A stretch of 64,000 bases of DNA from Celeribacter baekdonensis (lineage in GTDB: Bacteria > Pseudomonadota > Alphaproteobacteria > Rhodobacterales > Rhodobacteraceae), in the NCBI RefSeq assembly GCF_900102315.1, contig NZ_FNBL01000001.1, positions 695,841 to 759,840 on the forward strand. Reading direction: 5' to 3'. A program made the translations under genes and the position numbers. Below the pieces are notes generated by a model, which made no database searches, was not told where the DNA came from, and saw nothing but the letters and a program-made list of their open reading frames with translations. How positions within the stretch are numbered: the stretch's first letter is position 1; each line of letters starts with the position of its first letter. This document shows positions 26,502-34,133 of this stretch, piece after piece.

Positions 26502-27221
26502 ATGAAAATCACTTGGCTTGGACATTCCGGTTTTCGCATCGAGATCGCGGATCAGGTTTTGCTGATTGACCCGTGGCTTGCGGGCAACCCGGCCTTTCCC
26601 GAAGACCGCGCATCGGAGGCCACCACAGGCGCAACGGCGATCTTTCTCACCCACGGCCATGGCGATCATGCCTCGACCACCCTGCCCGTGGCACGCGACA
26701 CGGATGCGATGATCTATTGCATCCATGAACTATCACTTATCTTGGGGGCCGAGGGCGCGCAGGTCACGGGCTTTGGCAAGGGCGGCACGATCACCTTAGG
26801 CGAAGGCACTTTGGGCGAAGGCGACGCGGCGGTGCGGGTCACGATGGTGAACGCGGTGCACTCTTCCTCAATTGATTTCAAAGACGGCGCACCGCAATAT
26901 GCGGGCGACCCGGCGGGCTTTATGATCTCGGGCGAAGGCCACACGATCTATGTCTCTGGCGACACCGATCTCATGGCCGATATGGCGTGGTTTGCCGATC
27001 TGCATCAGCCCGACATCGGCATTCTCTGCGCCGGGGGCCATTACACGATGGACATGACCCGCGCCGCCTATGCCTGTCAAAAATTCTTTGATTTCAAAAC
27101 GGTGATTCCGTGCCACTGGGGCACGTTCCCGCTTTTGGCGCAGAGTTGTGATCCGCTGGTCTACGCTCTGGACGACGGCGTGGTCAAAGTGCCCGAGGTG
27201 CTTGTCGCCATCGAGATTTAA
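26502..27221 (+). CDS. UPF0173 metal-dependent hydrolase (beta-lactamase fold)
   Basis: Cytosolic metallo-hydrolase of 239 residues. Metal-binding motifs are visible: THGHGDHASTT (HxHxDH), VSGDTDLMADM (Asp) and IPCHWGTFP (His). The start MKITWLGHSGFRIEI is the classic family N-terminus, and GGGAGAGG precedes ATG 26502. UPF0173 proteins are widespread but have no settled substrate; related folds include lactonases and phosphodiesterases. Divergent from the ceramidase-like gene. Confidence 0.92.
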   Translation: MKITWLGHSGFRIEIADQVLLIDPWLAGNPAFPEDRASEATTGATAIFLTHGHGDHASTTLPVARDTDAMIYCIHELSLILGAEGAQVTGFGKGGTITLGEGTLGEGDAAVRVTMVNAVHSSSIDFKDGAPQYAGDPAGFMISGEGHTIYVSGDTDLMADMAWFADLHQPDIGILCAGGHYTMDMTRAAYACQKFFDFKTVIPCHWGTFPLLAQSCDPLVYALDDGVVKVPEVLVAIEI

Positions 27222-27227
27222 CCACCG

Positions 27228-27476
27228 TTACGCCCCGAGCACCAGATAACGCCCAATGCCGTACACATAAAATGCGGCAAACAGGATGTTGATCCATTTC
27301 AACTGCCGTTCGGAATGCAACCATCCCATCCCCAGCCAAATAAGGCAAAACGGCAGCGACAGAAACAGGTTCAGCGGATACCAGTTTTGTACGATGGCAA
27401 CCGTCGAGGCGACGCCCAACAGCAGGGCAAGGTTTTTCAGATGCCGTTCATGGCGCAACAGGGTGGTTTCGATCAT
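27228..27476 (-). CDS. Small hypothetical membrane protein
   Basis: Protein of 82 residues (MIETTLLRHERHLKNLALL and onward) with about three hydrophobic segments: near residues 17-31, 36-50 and 64-80. No family recognised with certainty; a Rhodobacterales DUF is possible. ATG 27476 is chosen because the extra upstream ORF portion (to 27563) is unlike a membrane protein. It ends 6 nt from the convergent hydrolase stop. Start is uncertain and no RBS is strong. Confidence 0.55.
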   Translation of the reverse strand: MIETTLLRHERHLKNLALLLGVASTVAIVQNWYPLNLFLSLPFCLIWLGMGWLHSERQLKWINILFAAFYVYGIGRYLVLGA

Positions 27477-27914
27477 CAGACACTCGCGCAGAGACCCGCA
27501 AGGGCCAACCCACGCGGATGGCCCCAAAAACGGGCGTAATTTCAAGGATTTGGGATGGTGCACGGGCCAAGCCTGTGCGTGCCCTGCCTAACCGATCTTG
27601 GTGGCCGATACAAGAGCGCGCGGCTCAGTTCTGACCCGCGGCCTCTTCCATCACCCCAAGCACCACGCCCTGCGTGAGATCAAGCACCGCGTCCAATTTG
27701 ACCCGAAACGCCGCAATGTCCGGTGGTCACGGTGATATTTTGGGCACATCCGGGGCGCGCGGCGAAGATCAAGGGCAGCATCAAAGCGAGTGCATCGCTG
27801 AGCGGCTTTCATCTGTCTCTCCTTTGAGACCTTTGAGACCCTCGATACAGATATTACGGCGACCGACAGGAACTCCTACGCGAGGCACAGACTTTAAGAT
27901 GGGGCGGGCGCAGT
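27477..27914. other. 438-nt region with a broken small gene only
   Basis: This stretch separates the small membrane protein gene from tadA. It contains the decayed gene at 27625-27812 and no intact ORF. The DNA before tadA's 3' end (27813-27914) shows no recognised element. Confidence 0.5.
27625..27812 (-). pseudogene. Frameshifted remnant of a small exported protein
   Basis: On the minus strand an ATG at 27812 follows a GGAGAGACAG-type Shine-Dalgarno and opens MKAAQR. The continuing signal-peptide-like sequence (ALALMLPLIFAARPGCAQN) is in another frame, and the plausible C-terminus (FRVKLDAVLDLTQG ... MEEAAGQN, stop at 27625) in a third. Two frameshifts therefore separate pieces that look like one small secreted protein with a good RBS. 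The parent family is not recognised. The alternative is a chance pattern in GC-rich DNA. Confidence 0.45.
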
Positions 27915-28364
27915 TTAGCGCCGGGTGGCAAAAAACGCCTTAAGCATGGCTTCGGCCCGATCCGCCGCGATGCCGTCATAAACCTCGGGGGCGTGGTGGC
28001 ATTGGGCGTGCGAAAACACCCGCGCGCCATGGGCGACACCGCCGGATTTTGGGTCTTCTGCGCCGTAATACAACCGGGAAATCCGCGCGTTTGACATCGC
28101 CGCCGCGCACATCGGGCAAGGTTCCAACGTCACGTAAAGATCATAGCCCGGCAGGCGTTCTTGGCCCAGTTTGGCACAGGCGGCGCGGATGGCGACGATC
28201 TCGGCATGGGCCGTGGGATCATTGTCGGCGCGGGTTTGATTGCCACCGCGCCCGACGATCTCGCCTGTTGGTGACACAACGACCGCGCCCACAGGCACTT
28301 CGCCGCGGGCCTCGGCCAAAGCCGCCTCGATGAACGCATCATCCATATAAGAGCGAAAAGACAT
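27915..28364 (-). CDS. tadA: tRNA-specific adenosine deaminase TadA
   Basis: Essential enzyme of 149 residues that converts A34 to inosine in tRNA-Arg(ACG). Zinc site and catalysis: HAEIVAIRAA (His and catalytic Glu) and EPCPMCAAAMSNARISR (PCxxC). Length matches TadA. ATG 28364 (MSFRSYMDDAFIEAALA) with GGAAAGG upstream is preferred over the longer frame to 28415. It is divergent from ompW. Confidence 0.96.
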   Translation of the reverse strand: MSFRSYMDDAFIEAALAEARGEVPVGAVVVSPTGEIVGRGGNQTRADNDPTAHAEIVAIRAACAKLGQERLPGYDLYVTLEPCPMCAAAMSNARISRLYYGAEDPKSGGVAHGARVFSHAQCHHAPEVYDGIAADRAEAMLKAFFATRR

Positions 28365-28483
28365 GGCCTTTCCTGACGTGGAATCGCCGTCGACGCAAGG
28401 CACGCTTCGCGACATTGGCCTGCATTTTGCGCCTCACATGCCCGCGCGCGCGCGCCCGACAGATTGACGCAGCCCCAGGCAAA

Positions 28484-28497
28484 TTGATGCAAATCAA
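28484..28497. promoter_or_regulatory. Perfect FNR/FnrL box upstream of ompW
   Basis: TTGATGCAAATCAA matches the consensus TTGAT-N4-ATCAA exactly, 64 nt before the ompW ATG. FNR-family regulators act when oxygen is low; ompW is a known FNR target in enterobacteria. This suggests oxygen-responsive expression, probably through FnrL. The regulator gene itself is not in the window. Confidence 0.75.
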
Positions 28498-28561
28498 AGC
28501 TCTTGCCTGATCCGAGGCAGACGGTCCGCCACACGCGCGACGTAAGACATTAGGACACACT

Positions 28562-29185
28562 ATGAAAAAGACGACACTTTTTGCCACCGCTCTCGCTCTC
28601 ACTCTCGCCGGGATGTCCGGCGCAACCGCGCAAGAGGCGGGCACCATGTCTCTTGGCCTTGGCCTTGGTGGGGTGATGCCAAAATCCGACAACGGAACCA
28701 TTCTGGGCGGAGCCAACACGCTTGATATCGGCGACAGCGTCCGACCGACCATCACATTTGAGTATTTCGTCGCCAATAACATTGGCATCGAAGTGCTCGG
28801 TGCCGTGCCATTCATGCATGACATTGACGCCTCCGGCCTGGGCCGCATCGGCTCGACCAAACACCTGCCGCCGGTCATCTCAGTGCAATATCATTTCAAC
28901 GGTGGCGAACAGTTCTCGCCCTTTGTTGGCGTTGGTCTCAACTATACGGCGTTTTTCGATGAGACCGCCAAAGGCGCAATCGCTGGTAGCGATCTGGACC
29001 TCAGCGATTCTTGGGGCGTCGCGCTTCATGCGGGCTTTGACTACAAAATGAGCGATCACGGCGCATTCCGGACCGATGTGCGCTGGATCGACATCAACAG
29101 CGACGTCAAACTCGATGGTGCAAAAATTGGCACAGCCGAAATCGACCCTTGGGTCGTTGGCATGTCCTACGTCTACACGTTCTAA
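28562..29185 (+). CDS. ompW: OmpW-family outer membrane protein
   Basis: Outer-membrane beta-barrel of 207 residues. A signal peptide (MKKTTLFATALALTLAGMSG, cleavage after GATA) is followed by the OmpW pattern: repeated amphipathic strands, SVQYHFN, FVGVGLNYTAF and a terminal aromatic residue (MSYVYTF). OmpW forms a narrow hydrophobic channel. Its promoter has a perfect FNR box at 28484. It ends in a terminator at 29239. Confidence 0.92.
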   Translation: MKKTTLFATALALTLAGMSGATAQEAGTMSLGLGLGGVMPKSDNGTILGGANTLDIGDSVRPTITFEYFVANNIGIEVLGAVPFMHDIDASGLGRIGSTKHLPPVISVQYHFNGGEQFSPFVGVGLNYTAFFDETAKGAIAGSDLDLSDSWGVALHAGFDYKMSDHGAFRTDVRWIDINSDVKLDGAKIGTAEIDPWVVGMSYVYTF

Positions 29186-29238
29186 ACGGCCCCCCGTCCA
29201 AGAGATTGGATGGGGCCTCACACCCCATCCATGATGGC

Positions 29239-29272
29239 CCGGCCTGCACTTGCCCTCGTGCGGGCCGGTTTT
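29239..29272 (+). terminator. Intrinsic terminator of ompW
   Basis: Stem CCGGCCTGCAC (29239-29249) pairs with GTGCGGGCCGG (29258-29268), with one G-T pair; loop TTGCCCTC; followed by TTTT. Confidence 0.8.
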
Positions 29273-29365
29273 ATGTCAAAGGCCTCAGAAAACCACGCAA
29301 TCCAAGCAAAGCTCTTTTAAACGGGGCTATGTCAGAGTATGAGCGGCCCAAAGAGAGGCCTTTTC

Positions 29366-30826
29366 ATGACCGACGACACGCCCAAAGACACACCCAAAAA
29401 ACCGTCCAAACCCACCGGCTACAAAAGCCACGCCAAACCGCATTCCAAACCGGGATCGGATCATTCTGGTGACGCGGACAAGCCCCATCCGGGGGATCGC
29501 ATCGCCAAAGTGCTCTCGCGCGCGGGCATTTCCTCGCGGCGCGAGGCCGAAGAACTGATCAATGAAGGCCGCGTGACGGTCAATGGTCGCAAAGTGGTCT
29601 CCCCCGCGCTCAACGTCATGCCGAAAGACCGCATTTATGTCGACGGCAAAGAAGTGGGCGAACCCGAGCCGCCGCGCGTGTGGCTTTATCACAAGCCTTT
29701 GGGCCTTGTGACCACGGCCAAGGACGAAAAAGGCCGCGAAACGGTGTTTGACAAATTGCCGGTGGAAATGCCGCGGGTGATGTCTGTCGGCCGGTTGGAT
29801 ATCAACTCCGAGGGTCTGCTTTTGTTGACCAACGATGGCGAGGTCAAACGCAAACTTGAGCTGCCTGACACCGGCTGGCTGCGCAAATACCGGGTGCGGG
29901 TCAAAGGCACGGCCTCTGAGGCCACTTTGGACACGCTGCGCAATGGCATCACCATTGATGGCGAGGACTTTCAGGGCATGGAAGTCACCTTTGATCGGCA
30001 ACAGGGTGCCAATGCCTGGCTGACCGTCGGTCTGCGCGAAGGCAAAAACCGCGAAATTCGCCGTGCGATGGAGCATATCGGTCTGGTGGTGAACCGCCTG
30101 ATCCGGCTGTCTTATGGCCCGTTCCGCCTTGGCACCTTGCAACCCGGTCAGGTCGAAGAGGTCCGCGCCCGTGTGCTGCGCGATCAGTTGGGCATGGATC
30201 TTGAGGTTGGCGATGGCGGGTTTTCCAAACGTGGCGCACCGCAAGGCGCGAAACGTGCGGTGTCGCGCGATGGCAAGCCGGGCGGTCCGCGCACCGAAAC
30301 CAAAGGCCGCAATGACGCGCGTGGAGGTTCTGGGGGCGGCGATCGCCGCACAGACGGCAAAGCGCCGTTCAAACCACGCGGTGACAAACCGGCCTATGGC
30401 GACCGCGATGATCGTTCCGGCGGTAAACCGGGCGGCAAACCGCGCGGCGAGGGCGGCTTTAACTCCCGTGATGATCGTGACGGCAAGCCGGGTGGCAAAC
30501 CGGGCGGTTTCAAACGTCGCGACGATGCGGGCGGCGGTCGGCCCGAGGGCGGGTTCAAGAAACGTGATGGTGATTCTCGGGGTGATTTCAAATCCCGCAG
30601 CGATTCACGAGGCGATTCACGGGGTGAGCGCGATGGCAAACCCGCAGGTCGCCCCTTTGGCAAACCGGGTGGCAAACCGGGCGGGAAACCGGGGGCAAAA
30701 CCGGGCGGCTTCAAATCCGCAGGGTTTAAAAGCCACGGCGGCGGCGCGGAGGGCAAACCCCGCTCCTCCGGGTTCAAATCCCATGGGAGCAAGCCGGGCG
30801 GGAAACCGCCCAGAGGCAAGAGCTGA
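29366..30826 (+). CDS. rRNA pseudouridine synthase (RsuA/RluB family) with long disordered basic tail
   Basis: Isomerises uridine in rRNA; 486 residues versus about 240-290 for RluB/RsuA. An N-terminal Lys/Pro-rich stretch (1-40) leads into the S4 RNA-binding domain (41-95) and the catalytic domain, with GRLDINSEGLLLLTNDG (Asp145) and the KNREIRRAMEHIGL block (about 227-240). From residue ~285 to the end lies a 200-residue tail of Gly, Lys, Arg, Asp and Pro, with repeats such as GGKPGGKP. A start at 29339 (nine more codons) is possible; ATG 29366 has GAGAGG nearby. No terminator-associated partner genes. Confidence 0.93.
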   Translation: MTDDTPKDTPKKPSKPTGYKSHAKPHSKPGSDHSGDADKPHPGDRIAKVLSRAGISSRREAEELINEGRVTVNGRKVVSPALNVMPKDRIYVDGKEVGEPEPPRVWLYHKPLGLVTTAKDEKGRETVFDKLPVEMPRVMSVGRLDINSEGLLLLTNDGEVKRKLELPDTGWLRKYRVRVKGTASEATLDTLRNGITIDGEDFQGMEVTFDRQQGANAWLTVGLREGKNREIRRAMEHIGLVVNRLIRLSYGPFRLGTLQPGQVEEVRARVLRDQLGMDLEVGDGGFSKRGAPQGAKRAVSRDGKPGGPRTETKGRNDARGGSGGGDRRTDGKAPFKPRGDKPAYGDRDDRSGGKPGGKPRGEGGFNSRDDRDGKPGGKPGGFKRRDDAGGGRPEGGFKKRDGDSRGDFKSRSDSRGDSRGERDGKPAGRPFGKPGGKPGGKPGAKPGGFKSAGFKSHGGGAEGKPRSSGFKSHGSKPGGKPPRGKS

Positions 30827-30843
30827 TACAAGAACGCAGGGGA

Positions 30844-30870
30844 AAGGGGGGCATTTGCTCCCCTTAACTC
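30844..30870 (+). terminator. Possible terminator of the pseudouridine synthase gene
   Basis: Stem AAGGGGGG (30844-30851) with CTCCCCTT (30858-30865) with one G-T pair, loop CATTTG, then AACTCTTT. Moderate quality. Confidence 0.5.
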
Positions 30871-30935
30871 TTTCACAGTGCGCCGTTTCTTCCTATATCT
30901 GGACCTGAACACTGCGTTTGATCGAAAGGGTGGTC

Positions 30936-31022
30936 ATGAGCGACAGTCCGTTTTCAAAACTGGCCTATTATCTTTTGGTCGCACTGACCTTTTACGTCAC
31001 GATCAAAGCGCAGGGGATGTGA
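30936..31022 (+). CDS. 28-residue putative single-span membrane peptide
   Basis: A short frame reads MSDSPFSKLAYYLLVALTF then YVTIKAQGM: one hydrophobic helix (about residues 9-23) with Lys either side. It is preceded by AAAGGGTGG and its stop (TGA 31020-31022) lies three bases before the xpaC ATG, so translational coupling is likely. Too short for usual gene finding. Proposed as real because of RBS, hydrophobicity and tight spacing; no family recognised. Confidence 0.5.
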   Translation: MSDSPFSKLAYYLLVALTFYVTIKAQGM

Positions 31023-31025
31023 TCC

Positions 31026-31931
31026 ATGGCGCAACGGTATGGTTCGACCTATTCGCCCGATGGCAGCCCGAAAACATCGGCAAAACCGGAGGGTGCGGGC
31101 ACGCCGCCCCCCCCGAAACATCGCCCTTTTGATGGCAAACGTCCGTCCCGTGTTGGCGCGCGTTCGAACCTGTTGTTTTACGCGGGACTGCCCTTGTCAT
31201 GGAAAGCATTTTCCGCTGAACCCATTGTTATGGCGGGTTATTTGGCGGCCTTGGGATGTCTTGTCGGCGCGGCGTTTTTGACCCGCGAAGGGTTAAAGGC
31301 CGAGGAGGCCTATGAGGCGCGCAAAATCTCGCGGCGTCCGGCGATCCCGCGCAAAATCTTTGGCTCTGTTTTGACCGGCGTCGGGCTTGGCCTTGTCGGC
31401 TGGTTCGGCTGGGGCGCTCTGGAGACGGTGATTTTTGCCAGTCTCGGCACCGTGCTGCACAGCCTCGCCTTTGGCTTTGATCCGTTGAAAAACAAAGGCA
31501 TGGACGACATTGACACGTTTCAACAAGACCGGGTGTCCAAAGCGATTGACGAAGCTGAGGCGCATTTGAACACCATGCGCGAAGCGTTGTCGCGGTCGGG
31601 CGACCGGGCCGCCGAAACCCGCCTTGACGCCTTTATCAAAACCGCCCGCGACATGTTTCGCACCGTCGAAGACGACCCGCGCGACCTGACAGCCGCCCGC
31701 AAATATCTTGGGGTTTATTTGCTGGGCGCGCGCGATGCGACGGTCAAATATGCCGACCTTTGGGCGCGCACCAAAAACGCTGAGGCGCGTCAGGATTGGT
31801 TTGCCCTGCTCGACGATCTCGAACAAAATTTCGCCGCACGCAATGAGGCGTTACTTTTGGGTAGCAAAACTGATCTTGATATCGAGATCGAGGTCCTGCG
31901 CGACCGTCTTGCCCGCGAAGGCATCAAATAA
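31026..31931 (+). CDS. XpaC-like protein (5-bromo-4-chloroindolyl phosphate hydrolysis family)
   Basis: Protein of 301 residues. The N-terminus is Pro/Ser-rich; hydrophobic segments near residues 65-85 and 110-145 suggest membrane insertion; the C-terminal half is helical (MDDIDTFQQDRVSKAIDEAE, DMFRTVEDDPRDLTAARKYL). XpaC in Bacillus was named for X-Pal hydrolysis; in proteobacteria it sits next to telA and is thought to belong to a tellurite or cell-envelope stress module. First full-length gene of the run to 35635. Confidence 0.87.
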   Translation: MAQRYGSTYSPDGSPKTSAKPEGAGTPPPPKHRPFDGKRPSRVGARSNLLFYAGLPLSWKAFSAEPIVMAGYLAALGCLVGAAFLTREGLKAEEAYEARKISRRPAIPRKIFGSVLTGVGLGLVGWFGWGALETVIFASLGTVLHSLAFGFDPLKNKGMDDIDTFQQDRVSKAIDEAEAHLNTMREALSRSGDRAAETRLDAFIKTARDMFRTVEDDPRDLTAARKYLGVYLLGARDATVKYADLWARTKNAEARQDWFALLDDLEQNFAARNEALLLGSKTDLDIEIEVLRDRLAREGIK

Positions 31932-31968
31932 AACAAACTTTTCAAGTTCTTAACTGGGGAACCGTTCC

Positions 31969-33150
31969 ATGTCCGACACCACCCGCCAAAAGGCCGAAGC
32001 CGCATTGAAAGACGTCGAAGCCGTCACCGCCGTTGTCCTCGCCGAGCCAAAGGGCGAGTTGATCGACCCGGTGGCTTTGGCCAACACGCCTTTGAGCGCG
32101 GAAATCGAGCGCGCGAAATCCGAGATCAACATGGGCGACACCAATTCGATCGTCCGCTTTGGCTCGGGTGCGCAGGCCGAATTGCAAGAGATTTCACAAG
32201 CGATGCTGGAAGATGTGCGCAACAAAGATGTGGGGCCTGCGGGCGACTCTCTGCGCTCCATCGTGACCACCATTCGCGGATTTTCCGTGTCCGAACTCGA
32301 CGTGCGCCGCAACCGAAGCTGGTGGGAGAAACTGTTGGGCCGTGCGGCGCCAATGGCGAAATTCATCGCCCGTTACGAGACCATTCAAACCCAGATCGAC
32401 AAGATCACCGACAATCTTTTGACGCATGAGCACAAGCTGCTCAAAGACATCAAATCGCTCGATATGCTCTATGATAAGACGCTGAATTTCTATGATGAAT
32501 TGGCGATTTACATTGCGGCGGGCGAATTGAAAATCAAAGAATTGGACGAAGGCGAAATCCCCGCTCTGGCCGCCGCGGTGGAGGCCGCGCCCGAGCAGGA
32601 CCAAGTGATCAAAGCGCAGGAATTGCGCGATCTGCGCGCCGCGCGTGACGATTTGGAACGTCGGGTACATGATCTGAAACTGACCCGCCAGGTGACGATG
32701 CAGTCCCTGCCTTCGATCCGGTTGGTGCAGGAAAACGACAAATCTCTGGTCACCAAAATCAACTCCACACTGGTCAACACCGTGCCGCTTTGGGAAACCC
32801 AATTGGCCCAAGCCGTGACCATTCAGCGCTCGACCGAGGCCGCGAAAGACATCAAAGCCGCCACGGATCTGACCAACGAACTGTTGACCGCGAATGCTAA
32901 AAACCTGCGCGAGGGCAACAAAATCGTTCGTACAGAAATGGAACGCGGCGTGTTTGACATCGAGGCCGTGAAAACCGCCAATGCCGAATTGATCGCCACC
33001 ATTGAGGAAAGCCTTCAGATCGCCGACGAGGGCAAACGCAAGCGCGCCGAGGCCGAGGTCGAACTCAAAACCATGGAAGCCAATCTGCGCGACACCTTGG
33101 CCTCTGCCAAAGCCACAGGCAACGCCGCCGGGCCATCGGTGCGTTCCTGA
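31969..33150 (+). CDS. telA: Toxic anion resistance protein TelA
   Basis: Protein of 393 residues, mostly long helices and coiled coil, with the family features DTNSIVRFGSGAQAELQEIS and TVNSTLVNTVPLWETQL-like text (near INSTLVNTVPLWETQLAQAV). TelA homologues are linked to tellurite resistance and resistance to cell-wall-targeting agents; the mechanism is unknown. It follows xpaC by 37 nt and overlaps the next gene by one base (TGATG), supporting one operon. Confidence 0.95.
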   Translation: MSDTTRQKAEAALKDVEAVTAVVLAEPKGELIDPVALANTPLSAEIERAKSEINMGDTNSIVRFGSGAQAELQEISQAMLEDVRNKDVGPAGDSLRSIVTTIRGFSVSELDVRRNRSWWEKLLGRAAPMAKFIARYETIQTQIDKITDNLLTHEHKLLKDIKSLDMLYDKTLNFYDELAIYIAAGELKIKELDEGEIPALAAAVEAAPEQDQVIKAQELRDLRAARDDLERRVHDLKLTRQVTMQSLPSIRLVQENDKSLVTKINSTLVNTVPLWETQLAQAVTIQRSTEAAKDIKAATDLTNELLTANAKNLREGNKIVRTEMERGVFDIEAVKTANAELIATIEESLQIADEGKRKRAEAEVELKTMEANLRDTLASAKATGNAAGPSVRS

Positions 33151-34115
33151 TGCGTCCCTTGGGTCGGGCAAGATTGACAGCCATCGGCGCGGGCGCAGGG
33201 CTTGTGCTGTCGGCCTGTGTGCCCGGCCCAACCACGCCGCCCATCGCGCGCCCGCCCAGCCATGCCTCGCAACCCGTTTTGCGTCCAGACAGCACCAACG
33301 TCACCCCGCGCAGCACGGAAAGCCGTTTGCTTCAGACCTATTTTGCACGGGTTCAGGCCGATCTTTTGGCCAATGACCTGTTGCGCACGGACGGGGGCGG
33401 GCCGGATACGCCCTTTTCTGCGCGCCAGCTTGCGGTGAATTTTGACGCCATCGCGCTCAATGACGAATATACCTCGGTGGGCGGGCGGTTTGTCGCCAAA
33501 ACCACGCCCTCTGATCTGCATCGCTGGGATGTGCCCGTGCGGATCGGCATTGAATTCGGCACCTCTGTGCCGCTGGAACAGCGCCAAAAGGACCGTGCGA
33601 CGATTGAAAGTTTTGCCGGGCAACTGGCCCGTGCCTCGGGCCATTCGGTCAGTGTGTCCTCCCGCCCGAACTTCAATATTCTGGTGCTCAACGAAGACGA
33701 ACGCCGCGCCATTGGCCCGCGTCTGAGCCAGCTCATTCCGGGCATCGGCGCGAATGCGATCCGTTCTGTCATCGACATGCCGCGCTCGACCTATTGCTTG
33801 GTGATCGCCTCTGATCCGGCCAATGATGGCGCGTATCGCAAGGCCGTGGCGATCATCCGCGCCGAGAACCCGGACCTGTTGCGCCGCTCGTGTTTTCATG
33901 AGGAAATCGCTCAAGGCCTGGGATTGGCCAATGACAGCCCGCGCGCACGGCCGTCGATTTTCAACGACGACGAAGAATTTGCGTTGCTGACCCGCCATGA
34001 CGAACTTTTGCTGCGGATGCTCTATGATCCGCGTCTGGCGCCCGGCATGAGACCCGAAGTTGCCCGCCCGATATCTGTCGTGATTGCACACGAATTGATG
34101 GGCGAAGATATTTGA
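33150..34115 (+). CDS. DUF2927-domain lipoprotein
   Basis: Protein of 321 residues. The signal TAIGAGAGLVLSACVPGP gives lipobox LSAC with Cys23. The domain contains WDVPVRIGIEFGTSVP, NFNILVLNEDE, an RSTYCLVIASD segment and LRRSCFHEEIAQGLGL, which looks like a zincin-type HEExxQ (HEEIAQ) active site with the later His needed for catalysis not identified. DUF2927 genes often follow telA in Rhodobacterales. Probably an envelope-facing metalloprotease-like protein; that is inference. Confidence 0.82.
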   Translation: MRPLGRARLTAIGAGAGLVLSACVPGPTTPPIARPPSHASQPVLRPDSTNVTPRSTESRLLQTYFARVQADLLANDLLRTDGGGPDTPFSARQLAVNFDAIALNDEYTSVGGRFVAKTTPSDLHRWDVPVRIGIEFGTSVPLEQRQKDRATIESFAGQLARASGHSVSVSSRPNFNILVLNEDERRAIGPRLSQLIPGIGANAIRSVIDMPRSTYCLVIASDPANDGAYRKAVAIIRAENPDLLRRSCFHEEIAQGLGLANDSPRARPSIFNDDEEFALLTRHDELLLRMLYDPRLAPGMRPEVARPISVVIAHELMGEDI

Positions 34116-34133
34116 CGACCACAGGAGGCCCCG

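Noticed and set aside
30400-30826. Separate repeat locus in the tail of the pseudouridine synthase gene
   Set aside because: The near-repeats are in frame and code the Gly/Lys-rich tail, so they are coding sequence.
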